Source: Byssothecium circinans
Lineage: Eukaryota; Ascomycota; Dothideomycetes; Pleosporales; Massarinaceae
Length of the DNA stretch: 11,320 bases
NCBI GenBank assembly: GCA_010015675.1
Contig: ML976996.1
Span: forward strand, 1-11,320
Direction of reading: 5' to 3'
In this document: piece after piece, positions 1 through 8,082 of the stretch
How the letters are laid out: every line of letters begins with the position of its first letter
Numbering within the stretch: position 1 is the first letter of the stretch
Program-made: the position numbers and the translations under genes
Notes under the pieces: model-generated
Database searches by the model: none
Seen by the model: the letters and a program-made list of their open reading frames with translations, nothing else
Told to the model about the DNA's origin: nothing

Positions 1-129
1 GTCCTTTCCGATATAGTCCTGTCTCCTGAGCATCTTCGCTCGACACACAATTCATCCTTATCTCTCTATGCTCTCAGTGCTCTGCTGTCCAACACTTATA
101 TTTATAGAACTATCTTTACCTTTATATCC

Positions 130-2600
130 TACTTGCAAGTTAATAATTCACGTCCTTAGTTGTTACTTTTTACTATATAAAGGTAGCTTAAAGCATTCAC
201 GGAGCCTTAGTACGCTATAAAGGTAAGAATAAATAGTAGATGTTTCTAGATAACTTATCAATAGTAGCTTAGGAAAATCCTTTAAATCCTCCTTATAACA
301 CTTATTTATTATATCTAATAATTAATTAGATGCCTTTAGATTATTGAATATGTCTTTACCCTTAGGCTAATAAGGTAGTGCTTCCTAAAACGTTAATAGA
401 GATACTAACAATTATAATTATTAAACTATAGAGAACATATTAAATAGCGCTCTAAATAATTAACCTATAATGCTAGATCCTTATTTACGCACTCTATCTA
501 ATAAGGAGAGATAACACTTAGAAGCAACTAGTAATAGTTCCTAGAATAATTAAGATCCTAGTAGAAGGCCTTTAGTAACTTGTTAGGTATACTAATAGAA
601 TATTAGTTTTCTATTAGTATAGGAAATATTAGGTTATATAGTTTAGTATACTAGGTGCTATTTAGGTCTAATACTACTAATAAAAATTATTATTTCCTAT
701 CCCTTTAATACTTTGTAATTTATCTCTATTAATACTTAAAAAGCTATTTTACGTCTACTAGCTTAATTTTTAAACTATGTCTCTACTATACTAGTAACTA
801 GAACTACCTTTTGTCTACCTAATATTACTTTATAAAGTTCTCTTTATAATACTATGTCTTAACAAACTTATTGCTGCGTTAGTATTAGATAGCAAAACCT
901 AACTTTTATCTAAAGAAAAAAGCATAACTCTATTTTAATATAAGTTTTTAAAAGAGTATAAAGTAATAGCTATAGAGGTCTTTAGAAAAGTAAGTATAAG
1001 AGAGGCTAGTCTCTAAGATTATATTATTAATCTATACGCCTTAGATTAATAAAATTAAGGCTATAGTAACATAGGCAACTATAGAGAATCTAACTAAAGA
1101 ACTAGTAGTATTTCTTTTTACGTTTAGTTATCTTTTTACTATATTAAACTAAATCTATATTATTGTACCTGCTAAACCTACTAAAGCACTTAAGGAAGCA
1201 ACACTACAAATATAGAAAAAAGACTATAATAAAGAAATACTACTACTACTAGCAATAATACTAATCTTAGAAGGCATCTACTTTAACATATCTAGTAATA
1301 TTCCTTTCTTCTTATTTATCTTTCCTACGTTAACGCGTTAAGCTGCTAGGATAGAATATAATAGAACTTATAAGTTTACTATTTAATTATATTATCTATA
1401 TTTTATTTGTTTAATATTGTGAATTCTTTTAAGTACTATGTAAAGCTATTATCTTAATTATTTAAGTATAAATCTACGTATGTAGGTGTTATAGTACTTA
1501 CTAAGCTTACTTTAAATAACTCTTCTTAGCTTACCTTTTTTTTCTTAAAACTACTATGCTCTAATACGCTGTGTTGCTCTAACCTATTAAACTTAATTAA
1601 ATCTGTAATAAGGACTAGATTACGTTATATAAAAAGCTATAAGCCTTAGAAAGCTTTCTAGTATAAATATTAGAGTAATAGATAGAGTAAAGGTATATAT
1701 ATAGCTTAATACTTCTACCGTCTCTATAACTAATCCTTTATTTATATAACCTAATACCTAGGCTATAATATAGCCTATAAGTTATTAGTAATAAGCTAAA
1801 GGAGTAGATTAATATAAATACCTTCTATTTCTTTAAGCTTACTACCTTAGCCTTCTTTATTAGTAACCCTATTAGAGCTTATATAGCTATCTAGTCTTAT
1901 ATTATTGCTTTATAGTTTAATAGCTTCTTATAACTATAATTCTTTTCTACTAGTCTTCTATCTCTTTAGAGGTAGCTTAATATTAATCCTAGGACTCTTT
2001 ACCTTAGGCTTACTAATAGCCTACTTTAAGTTCTACGTTAATATAAAGCATAGTAATATACTAATAGGCGTAGTTATCTTTACTACTATTATAGTAGGTA
2101 AGATATATTCTAAGCTTTACTATAAACTACCTATATCTCTATAGGCTCTAGAACATAGATTAGTACTAGTAGGCTTATCTTAGACTTGCTACTATCTATC
2201 TAGCGCTCTCTTTTTAGAGGGTATCTCCTAGATAAATTAATAAGGAAAGCAAGGTTCCTTAAGAGCTAAGCTAACTTTAAAAGGATCCTTTTCTACATTG
2301 TTCACCTCGTATCTAAACGTTTTGCATATATTAAGGGCTCTAAGAAATTGCTTAGCTTTAGCCTAGTCGCTTAAATTAGAATACCCTTATAAGAGTTGCC
2401 TAGCGGCTTTACTCAAGCTAACACGCTATAGGATAAGGCTTAGGATAGAAAACTTAGGCTAGAAGTAGGTAGCAAAGTTGTATTGCTTTGCCTTATGAGC
2501 TCTAACTAACTAGGACTAAGTCTTATCTAAAAAGCGTATTAGAGAAGTTAGAGAAACAGGCCCTATCAATCTATTAGTACATTTATAGCAATAGTTCTGT
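130..2600. repeat. AT-rich block with RIP signature, probably a degraded transposable element
   Basis: The composition drops abruptly from normal at about 130 and recovers between about 2600 and 2830. Inside, TpA is very common while CpA and TpG are rare, and stop codons TAA and TAG crowd every frame while TGA is nearly absent. This is the footprint of repeat-induced point mutation, the fungal process that converts CpA to TpA on either strand of duplicated DNA. No terminal repeat, target-site duplication or recognisable transposase or reverse-transcriptase motif can be read, so the element class is unknown. The open frame at 1905-2144 is a hydrophobic, AT-driven product that I do not accept as a gene. 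Bases 1-130 are ordinary-composition sequence with no feature. Confidence 0.85.
588..621. repeat. 13-base perfect inverted repeat within the RIP block
   Basis: TATACTAATAGAA at 588-600 is matched exactly by its reverse complement at 609-621, separated by an eight-base spacer. It could fold as a hairpin or be a relic of a palindromic element end. Because the surrounding DNA is compositionally extreme, chance formation is more likely than elsewhere. Confidence 0.45.
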
Positions 2601-2603
2601 CGC
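1905..2603 (-). pseudogene. Heavily mutated continuation of the 3263 gene (tentative)
   Basis: Reading the minus strand onward from 2603, the same frame stays protein-like for about 170 bases if each TAA or TAG is taken as a mutated glutamine codon. Near 2430 the protein-like reading moves to another frame, through an indel or an intron. That second frame continues to about 1905, interrupted only by TAA and TAG (about sixteen), never TGA. This fits CAA and CAG codons turned to TAA and TAG by RIP. TGA is rare throughout the block because TpG is depleted, so the absence of TGA is weak evidence. No domain is recognised. Confidence 0.3.
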
Positions 2604-3263
2604 TCAAGCGAGGGTCCAACTAGCTTCGATAAGTTGTGTTATTGCTTTGTGGAGTCTAACTATCCTAGCTAGTAGCTTGCAGGGTTCTATAGTCTGCAAG
2701 GTAGGAATGGACCTAATGAGCGTATAGATTTTGTCTACTAGTATTCCTTTATCCTTGAGGCCTGCGCAATATGATAGAAAGACTAGAATAAAGAAACCAG
2801 ACACGAGTTTCCAAAACTCTGCATTCTAGTATGATTCTGTACACAAAGTAAGATCATAGCCGATAGCAACAAGGATGTCTAAACTTTGGTGGCTGGCTGT
2901 GACTAAGCGGATGGGAGTGTTGTTGTTGTCGTCGTCGAAGACGAACGAATAAATGACGCGTTCGTAAGTTTGGGGCTTGTCTGCAAGAGCCTTCTGTTGT
3001 TGACGCCAATCCTGCTCGCAACTTAGGAGGGCCTTAAAGAAAGCTTTAAAGGCAGACCTCTCCTTCAATCCTTGGTCGCCTTCTCCTTGCAGCTCCTCTC
3101 TCGATCAGTTCTTCGCTGGCCGTCGTTTCTTCGATATGGCCGCGGTATCACGGTCGACGTCGACGTTGGGTAATTGTCCCTCAAAAGATGGACAGCCCTT
3201 GCAATGTTGAATCAGCGTGTTATACTCTCTTCTTGAAATCGTTACATCACCACTGGATGCCAT
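2604..3263 (-). pseudogene. Broken protein-coding gene of unknown function at the edge of the RIP block
   Basis: One frame runs from the ATG at 3263 (starting MASSGDVTISRREYN) to the TGA at 2604-2606, 219 residues, interrupted by TGA at codon 53 (3105-3107) and TAG at codon 146 (2826-2828). Both stops are one C-to-T step from a sense codon (CGA and CAG), and the TAG is a classical CpA-to-TpA product. Codons 1-52, 54-145 and 147-219 read as one protein with ordinary composition, including an acidic/asparagine stretch DDDNNN around residue 118 and a hydrophobic stretch near 155-170. I do not recognise the family; it could be a transposon-borne ORF or a host gene caught at a repeat edge. Composition grows steadily more AT-rich toward the 3' end, matching the neighbouring RIP block. 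An alternative is that 2826-3068 and 2604-2804 are unrelated short frames, but their shared phase argues against it. Confidence 0.5.
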
Positions 3264-3730
3264 ACTTCGGCCTAAGGTTCTGTTTAGGAGAGTAAGGGAT
3301 TATATCAAAGCGCACTAGCTGAATGCAACCGGGGTCAGCCCCGTACGCAATTAGATTAGCGCAAAACATTCAACCCCACCCTGTTCCGAACATCAGCACC
3401 ACGATCCTCGTCGCCGACTGAGCACCCACATCCGCGCTATCCTCCAGACTTCACCTGATGCAAGCGATAGCCCGCGCCAAACGAGCGCATTACTCCGTCC
3501 CGCTCGGGCTTATGCTTCTGAGGGAGTCAGTGTGTGTTCCTAGCACGTCCACAATGGCATAGCTCCCACCTTCCCCCCGTTGGAGATTTGGGGCACCATT
3601 CTTTGATATATATGCACGCTCCCCAACAAGGCTAAGACGTCCTTCATCTTTGGTCATTCACCGGTTGCCTTCCTGCAAGCGCAGTCCGCATTCACACCCA
3701 TTTGCCGCTCTCCAGCTTGTCGTGCAGAGA
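3264..3730. other. Divergent intergenic region between the 3263 (-) and 3731 (+) genes
   Basis: No coding frame with a credible start is visible. The region holds a CGG-N8-CCG palindrome (3330-3343) and a TATA-like TATATAT at 3607-3613, about 120 bases before the 3731 ATG and followed by CT-rich sequence, as is common in fungal promoters. Confidence 0.4.
3330..3343. promoter_or_regulatory. CGG-N8-CCG palindrome, possible Zn(II)2Cys6 factor site
   Basis: The fourteen bases CGGGGTCAGCCCCG form an inverted repeat whose outer triplets are CGG and CCG spaced by eight bases. Dimeric Zn2Cys6 fungal activators bind inverted CGG triplets at factor-specific spacing. It lies 67 bases upstream of the 3263 minus-strand ATG and between two divergent genes. 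One copy only, so binding is speculation; it is also a five-base-stem hairpin. Confidence 0.2.
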
Positions 3731-4560
3731 ATGACCGCCCTTCCTCCGACGCCTCCATCTACTCCTGTCCATTATAACACGAAACTGGTCCCCCTGGACG
3801 CTTCCAGCGATCTTCCCGTGACAGAGGTATGCCCTTCCCGTTGGTATGCCTTCGCCGTCTGACCGTCCTTCCTTAGGTTTCTATGATCAATTGGATCCAG
3901 CGACGCGGAACAGTTATATTCGTTAAAGCGCTAATGCACCACCGTTTTAAAAAAGACCCTTTGCACACCATATCAAGGTACTGGTTCAAAGAATTGACGT
4001 GGACAAAGTTCCAGCAGCTTCACGGCGCTGAAGATGCGATACCGAAGGAGCTCTGTTCCTATATTGAGAGACTTTCGCGTCGGTTGGAAGTCTCGCGACA
4101 AACCACACACATCTGCAATCCTGAACCTAACATCGTTGCTTGAGCCCACATCCAACCTGCTCCAACGAGGCCCTTTCATCAAGACCTTGTTCATCCATGC
4201 TGCGCCGTCCCAGATGCGCTTCATGTACGTATTACTGTCAGTTTTAATTTACGTTATTCTAGTCATCATTTCGACGATAATTTCCTGGTCAACAAGTTGC
4301 ATTGTGTCCAGCACGTGGAAATACGAGAAAATGCAGAGCGAGTATATTCGGGCGTTGGCAAGCGAGACAGAAGCCTGCTTGGGGACACCTACGGCTTCTT
4401 CAGCACGGTCTTTTGCTCTTTTGATGATCGCTGCTGCATCTTCTCGCGTCGGTTTGACGAGTTGCCCAATCGGCCCACAGGCGGATCCAGACGGCGCTGG
4501 GCTTTCGATGAATTGCCTCGCTTTATTGTTCTAGTCTCGCCCAAGGGGAAGTTCTGGTAA
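3731..4560 (+). pseudogene. Two-exon gene of unknown function with one in-frame TGA
   Basis: Exon 1 (3731-3826) encodes 32 residues beginning MTALPPTPPSTP. A 50-base intron (3827-3876) follows, with GTATGC donor, CTGAC branch site at 3859-3863 and TTAG acceptor. Exon 2 in phase runs from 3877 to the TAA at 4558-4560, open throughout except for one TGA at codon 121 (4141-4143); the intact product would be 259 residues. The stretch after the TGA stays open for 138 codons, far longer than expected by chance, and contains two copies of FDELP (around residues 225 and 242). The TGA could be a mutated CGA or TGG, or could lie in an unrecognised second intron: a CTAAC branch-like motif lies just upstream, but I see no good donor or acceptor. 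A different frame just after the intron (FYDQLDPATRNSYIR) also looks protein-like, so the phase is not beyond doubt. No family is recognised. Confidence 0.4.
3827..3876 (+). other. Spliceosomal intron, 50 bases
   Basis: The segment has a GTATGC donor, a CTGAC branch element 13 bases before the end, a pyrimidine-rich stretch and a TTAG acceptor. Size and layout are typical of filamentous ascomycetes. It preserves an open frame across the junction. Confidence 0.6.
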
Positions 4561-5044
4561 AAACAAGTTGGCGGCATCTTTCCAGTGCTTTTCCCCTTTC
4601 GTTTTGGCCGGACCGCGGTTGGCGGAGTGCGGTTTCGCGTTACTGATGCCTGGTGGGTCGAATGGAAAGATCTGAAAGCCACCCAGTGTTGAAGAGGCTT
4701 GTTCCTGAGGTAGGCTCGGCGAGTGTGGTTCAAGGAAGAGCAGATCTCGGGCGGCTGATTCGCGTGACCCCCTCGAAATCGCACAACGTTTTGCGTGATA
4801 GCACACTGATAATGGCTTTTAATCGATCAATTTCGTCCGAATTGGCCATATTCCAATGAACAAGGCCAGCGAGTTGAGCAGTGGAAAAAATAAACCAGGA
4901 GGCGACGTCGAAGGGGTACGGTAACTAATTTGGCCAAAATGGTCATACAGTCTCCCACTGCCCGCATCACGATCCGGGACTCCGTCATGCACCGCGAACA
5001 CAACACCATATCCAGGTGCTAGCGCACAATAGGTCGACAGAATA
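4561..5044. other. Intergenic stretch without a supported gene
   Basis: Several short frames exist on both strands (for example 4389-4784 minus and 4819-5067 minus), but they lack recognisable domains, good starts or splice signals. The frame at 4819-5067 looks like a signal peptide but has only a GTG start. I see no RNA gene or repeat here. Confidence 0.35.
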
Positions 5045-5401
5045 ATGAATAAGTGCAAAGGTGACACAACTCCGATTACCCATGTCGTGCCTAATTACGC
5101 ATCTCCTCAAAACCTACACGCGCCACCTTCATATCGTCCAAACCATCTGAATTCTCCACAACTTCGGCAGAAGAGCGGTCAAGTTCATCAGCACAATCCC
5201 CCTCACGATATTCCCGCCCCTACCGTAGAGAGGGGCCCAGTTGAGCCCAATCCAGCTGGGTACACGCTCCCGGGGAAGGTTGCCGGCGTGGCCAAAGTCC
5301 TCGGTCCTGACTGGAAGGAGTACCTCCAGATCATTGTGGAGTACGTCTCCGGGGAGATCGACGGGGCGGAGGTGAAGATACGGGAGGGGTTTCTCTTCTA
5401 A
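5045..5401 (+). CDS. Hypothetical 118-residue protein, Pro/His/Asn-rich N-terminus
   Basis: An ATG-initiated frame of 118 residues. The first 60 or so residues are rich in proline, histidine, asparagine and glutamine and look disordered. From about residue 68 the codon use changes to the C/G-ending pattern of expressed fungal genes (AAG, GAG, CTC, ATC, GTC), and the sequence looks like a small amphipathic domain containing GPDWKEYLQIIVEYVSG and ending KIREGFLF. The conserved-looking C-terminal half could be the last exon of a gene whose upstream exons I cannot define. The antisense frame at 5129-5431 also has high GC at third positions, so strand is not certain. No family is recognised. Confidence 0.35.
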   Translation: MNKCKGDTTPITHVVPNYASPQNLHAPPSYRPNHLNSPQLRQKSGQVHQHNPPHDIPAPTVERGPVEPNPAGYTLPGKVAGVAKVLGPDWKEYLQIIVEYVSGEIDGAEVKIREGFLF

Positions 5402-6061
5402 GCGGATCCCTAGACAAGGGCGAGGATTCACCGATGGGTGGCTGAGATGGTGGAGAGGGGTGGAAACTCCGGTTAGTAGTGGCGGCTGTAGTTGCGCTTC
5501 GGTAGCTGTATCGGCCTCGCAGGTAAAACTGCGAGACCGACGCTATGTTCTATGTTCTTTTGAACCGGGGAGACATTCTTCTTGGCAGAGAAGAATGCTG
5601 GTTCATAGCGAAATGCAGAAAGTTTTTCGTCGAATGACATTCAGTTATCCATGCCTAATCCCTTCACAGCCCCCCACCTCCCAATGTGAAATCATTATAT
5701 CAAAGACGTTCGCTGTCCCACGTCTGGTAGAACTCTGCGTGACTTTCGATACAGGACTGTACTTATACATTCACCCACGTTTTCAGTGCTGCCTGCAGAT
5801 CTCTATAAGCGTAGACAATAGACAGTGTTCTAAAAAAACGCAATCTCTCAGTCATTTGTCGCTTTAGTCAACGAAATTTCAAACGGACACCTAGAATCTA
5901 GGCAGCCAGACATACAAAACCTGCTACTCTACAGACCTCTCACTCCCTCAACCTCACAACTTCACACCCACTACGCCACAGCAGCAACAGCAATAACAGC
6001 AACAACACCAGAAACAACAGCAACAACAACGGCAGCAGCAACAACAACACCGGCAACAAAC
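5402..6061 (+). promoter_or_regulatory. Intergenic and 5' leader region of the Dim1-like gene
   Basis: No gene is supported; the frame at 5460-5867 starts with GTG and has no recognisable content. A TATAAG at 5804-5809 and CT-rich sequence around 5930-5970 are typical of fungal upstream regions. No ATG occurs between about 5880 and 6061, so the ATG at 6062 would be the first in a transcript starting there. The last 85 bases are a CAA/CAG-type repeat, listed separately. Confidence 0.35.
5977..6061 (+). repeat. CAA/CAG/ACA-type imperfect trinucleotide tract in the leader
   Basis: The 85 bases before the start codon are almost entirely imperfect repeats of CAA, CAG and CAC, with hardly any T. 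Such unstructured CAA-type leaders are common before well-translated fungal ORFs. In the frame of the 6062 ATG the tract has no stop codon and would read alanine/threonine-rich, but there is no upstream ATG. The ATG context AAACATGACC has A at -3. Confidence 0.6.
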
Positions 6062-6637
6062 ATGACCGCCGTCCTCCCACTCCCCACCCCATGGAACGTC
6101 GACCAAGCCATCGTGGCGGGCGGCGACCACCACCTCGTCGTGATTCGCTTTGGGCGGCCCTCGTCCACCGCCTGCGCGGCACAAGACCGCGTCCTCGCCG
6201 CCGTCGCCGAGCAGGTCGCCTCGTTCGCGGACGTCTACACGGTCGACATCACTCGCGTCACCGAGTTCAATGCCGAGTATCAACTCGTGAATGACACGAG
6301 CATCATGTTCTTCTTCGCTGGCAGGCACATCCGCTGTGACTGCGGCACGGGCGAGAAGCGCTGGATCTCGTGGGTGGTGGAGAGCGAGGAGGTGTTGAAG
6401 GAGATTCTGGAGACGGTTTGGAGGGGCGCGGGGTATGGGCTCGAGATTGTGGATGGGCCGGAGGAGTATGTTGGGGGTGAGCCGGCGGTGGAGGAAGAGC
6501 CGGCGGTGGAGGAAGAGCCGGCGGTGGAGGAAGAGCCGGCGGTGGAGGAAGAGCCGGCGGTGGAGGAAGAGCCGGCGGTGGAGGAAGAGCCGGTGGTGGA
6601 GGAGATGGATGAGGTGATGAGGGAGTTGTATTCGTGA
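6062..6637 (+). CDS. Divergent Dim1 / U5 snRNP 15-kDa (TXNL4A-like) protein with acidic repeat tail
   Basis: The 191-residue product matches the Dim1 family, the thioredoxin-fold component of the U5 snRNP and U4/U6.U5 tri-snRNP needed for pre-mRNA splicing in the nucleus. Family landmarks in order are W-N-VDQAI (residues 11-17), VVIRFG (25-30), a cysteine then D-x-VL in the first helix, VDIT (61-64), F-N-x-x-Y, MFFF (82-85), GTG (97-99), I-x-W and E-T-V-x-RGA (near 119-126). Canonical Dim1 is about 142 residues and ends in a basic YST-type tail. Here the core ends near 139 and is followed by seven EPAVEE-type hexapeptides (140-181) and MDEVMRELYS. Substitutions are many for one of the most conserved eukaryotic proteins, and the second cysteine of the human Cys38-Cys79 pair aligns with a threonine. 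The gene has no intron. I infer a fast-evolving paralogue rather than the essential copy. The start is the first ATG. Third-codon bases change from mostly C to mostly G half-way. Confidence 0.85.
   Translation: MTAVLPLPTPWNVDQAIVAGGDHHLVVIRFGRPSSTACAAQDRVLAAVAEQVASFADVYTVDITRVTEFNAEYQLVNDTSIMFFFAGRHIRCDCGTGEKRWISWVVESEEVLKEILETVWRGAGYGLEIVDGPEEYVGGEPAVEEEPAVEEEPAVEEEPAVEEEPAVEEEPAVEEEPVVEEMDEVMRELYS
6479..6604 (+). repeat. Seven tandem 18-base units encoding EPAVEE
   Basis: Seven in-frame copies of an 18-base unit (GAGCCGGCGGTGGAGGAA) follow each other without a gap. Six encode EPAVEE with essentially identical DNA; the last encodes EPVVEE and ends GAG. Near identity points to recent slippage or unequal exchange. 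The tail is strongly acidic and proline-punctuated, so probably extended or disordered. Confidence 0.95.
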
Positions 6638-6817
6638 GCGGGGTAGTGGGAGGGGGAGGGGGTGGACAGCCTCTTTTCTAGCTTCTTTTCCTTTTTTGAT
6701 ATCCCTGGGGGCAAGGCATTTGGGCTGAGGGTTGGGGTTCAAGCACTGCCTTAGCTATCGGCATGTGCGTGGAGTATACCTTGACAATGAAAAGTCCGAG
6801 GGATCGGCATTAGCGAC
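6638..6817. other. 3' flank of the Dim1-like gene
   Basis: G-rich sequence after the stop codon leads into a T-rich stretch near 6672-6700. No gene, clear polyadenylation signal or hairpin terminator is visible. Confidence 0.3.
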
Positions 6818-7377
6818 TTCATGATACCGTATAAACCCTCATCATCATAACGTGAATATCTCTTGTGAAGCTCCAGGACGTCGTTTCCGCACTTCATCAC
6901 TAGAGAACATATCCCCCAAAAACCAGTTGTCTACCTTCTATAGACTACTGAGGAGGCTTCATTATACCATACAACCACTCCGTATCTCACTGTGAATATC
7001 TTTTGTCAAACTCTAGGCTGCTGTTTCCACACTTCATCATCAGACAACATCTCCCCCAAGTAACAGTTTATCCACCTTCCATCGACCACTCCAGAGGTTC
7101 ATAATACCTTAAAACCACATGCCGTAACAACATAAACACATCTTGTAAATCTCCACGACACCGTTCCTACACTTCATCACCAGACAAATCCTCCCCTAAA
7201 TAACGGCTTGTTTAGCTTCCACCAACCACTGCGAGACTTCACGATACTTCATAACCCTCCCAACTACAAACTAAACATCCTCGTCAAGCCCCAGGCCACT
7301 GTCCCTACTCTTGCCCATCCACCCCATCACCACTGAACAAGACCACACCCCTACCTTCTCTTCCCTCCACCGACCAC
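6818..7377. repeat. Diverged tandem repeat, about four units of 140 bases
   Basis: Units begin with TTCATGATACC, TTCATTATACC, TTCATAATACC and TTCACGATACT at 6818, 6958, 7098 and 7238, exactly 140 bases apart. Shared landmarks recur at the same offsets: TTTCC.CACTTCATCA near offset 70, a CCCCCAA/CTCCCC segment near 93, and a CTTC-rich segment ending in GACCACT-like sequence near 125. By eye, units 1 and 2 agree at about three quarters of positions; unit 4 is more diverged. The period is not a multiple of three and the units carry stops, so it is not a protein repeat. It fills the space between two convergent genes, and unit 4 overlaps the last codons of the minus-strand gene. Confidence 0.75.
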
Positions 7378-8079
7378 CTTCCCCTGCAACACACCAAAAT
7401 CCCCCACCCCCAGTCCCGTTGCCTTAACCACATTCCGACCCCCTCCACCCAAGCCCCCCAACACCTCCCACATCCTCTTCCCATACAAAACCTCAACATC
7501 CTCCACATCAACAGGCACCTCCAGATTTACACCTGGCGCCCTCAGATCCCCACTCAACTCCCTATCCCCCTGATACACTACAACAACCAAAACCTCCGAC
7601 GCGCTGTACCAAGCCGCATCAGAGATAAGCGCGGCTAGCGCCTCGTCGTTGTGCCCGTTGCCTACGACGTCGACGTATACGGGGAGAATGTTTCGTGGCG
7701 TTGAGAGGAGGAGGGAAGTTACATCGGGGGAAGTGAGGAGGGAGAATAGCGAGCTTAGCGCTTCTTCGAGTGCCGGGGGCGGGGGGTAAGCGTTGGATAG
7801 TAAGGCTGTGCTTCCATGGGTGAGGCGGAGGAGGGATGTGAGGATGAATTCTTGTGGAGTGAAGTCTTGACGTTGGTGGGGATCTTCGATGGAGGAGGTC
7901 TGCGGCGCACTCCACACGGGCTTTACGGCTCGAGGGGGAAAGGCTGGACTTTGGTATGCGTATATGGCGTCTATGCCCTTGCCGATGCTTTCGTAGGGGT
8001 TTGAAATCGACGTATTGCTCGCCGTGTAGTTCGTTGCCTTTGGAGAAGAAGGATCGGAAGACGAAGAAGAAGACAACGG

Positions 8080-8082
8080 CTA
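8080..8082 (-). other. In-frame TAG in the glycoside-hydrolase-like gene
   Basis: The minus-strand frame reads ADIVVETI, TAG, then PLSSSS and continues open in the same frame for 241 codons. Relatives as I recall them have a Tyr-Pro at this point, so TAC or TAT to TAG is the simplest change. The stretch after the stop has no in-frame ATG at its beginning; a downstream protein is unlikely. Confidence 0.7.

Noticed and set aside
1905..2144. Hydrophobic 79-residue membrane-like ORF
   Set aside because: It lies wholly within the RIP-mutated block, where AT-rich codons for Ile, Leu, Tyr and Phe generate false membrane proteins.
4034..4534. 166-codon plus-strand frame with an apparent transmembrane segment
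   Set aside because: The in-phase frame following the 3827-3876 intron covers the same DNA with more protein-like content. The hydrophobic stretch comes from a T-rich segment.
4819..5067. Minus-strand frame with a signal-peptide-like start
   Set aside because: It has only a GTG start, no supporting splice signals and no recognisable mature domain.
6280..6714. Minus-strand frame with SSSTAG repeats resembling a serine-rich surface protein
   Set aside because: Same cause: the antisense of the EPAVEE repeat. The sense frame has a clear protein family and this one does not.
5954..6742. Long minus-strand open frame (262 codons) with LFLHRR repeats and a poly-cysteine end
   Set aside because: It is the antisense shadow of the Dim1-like gene, its 18-base repeat and the CAA leader. 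An 18-base period keeps every frame open, and the product is low complexity.
6730..6745. GGTTCAAGC resembling a tRNA B box
   Set aside because: It has no matching A box or cloverleaf around it, and the rest of the B-box consensus is absent.
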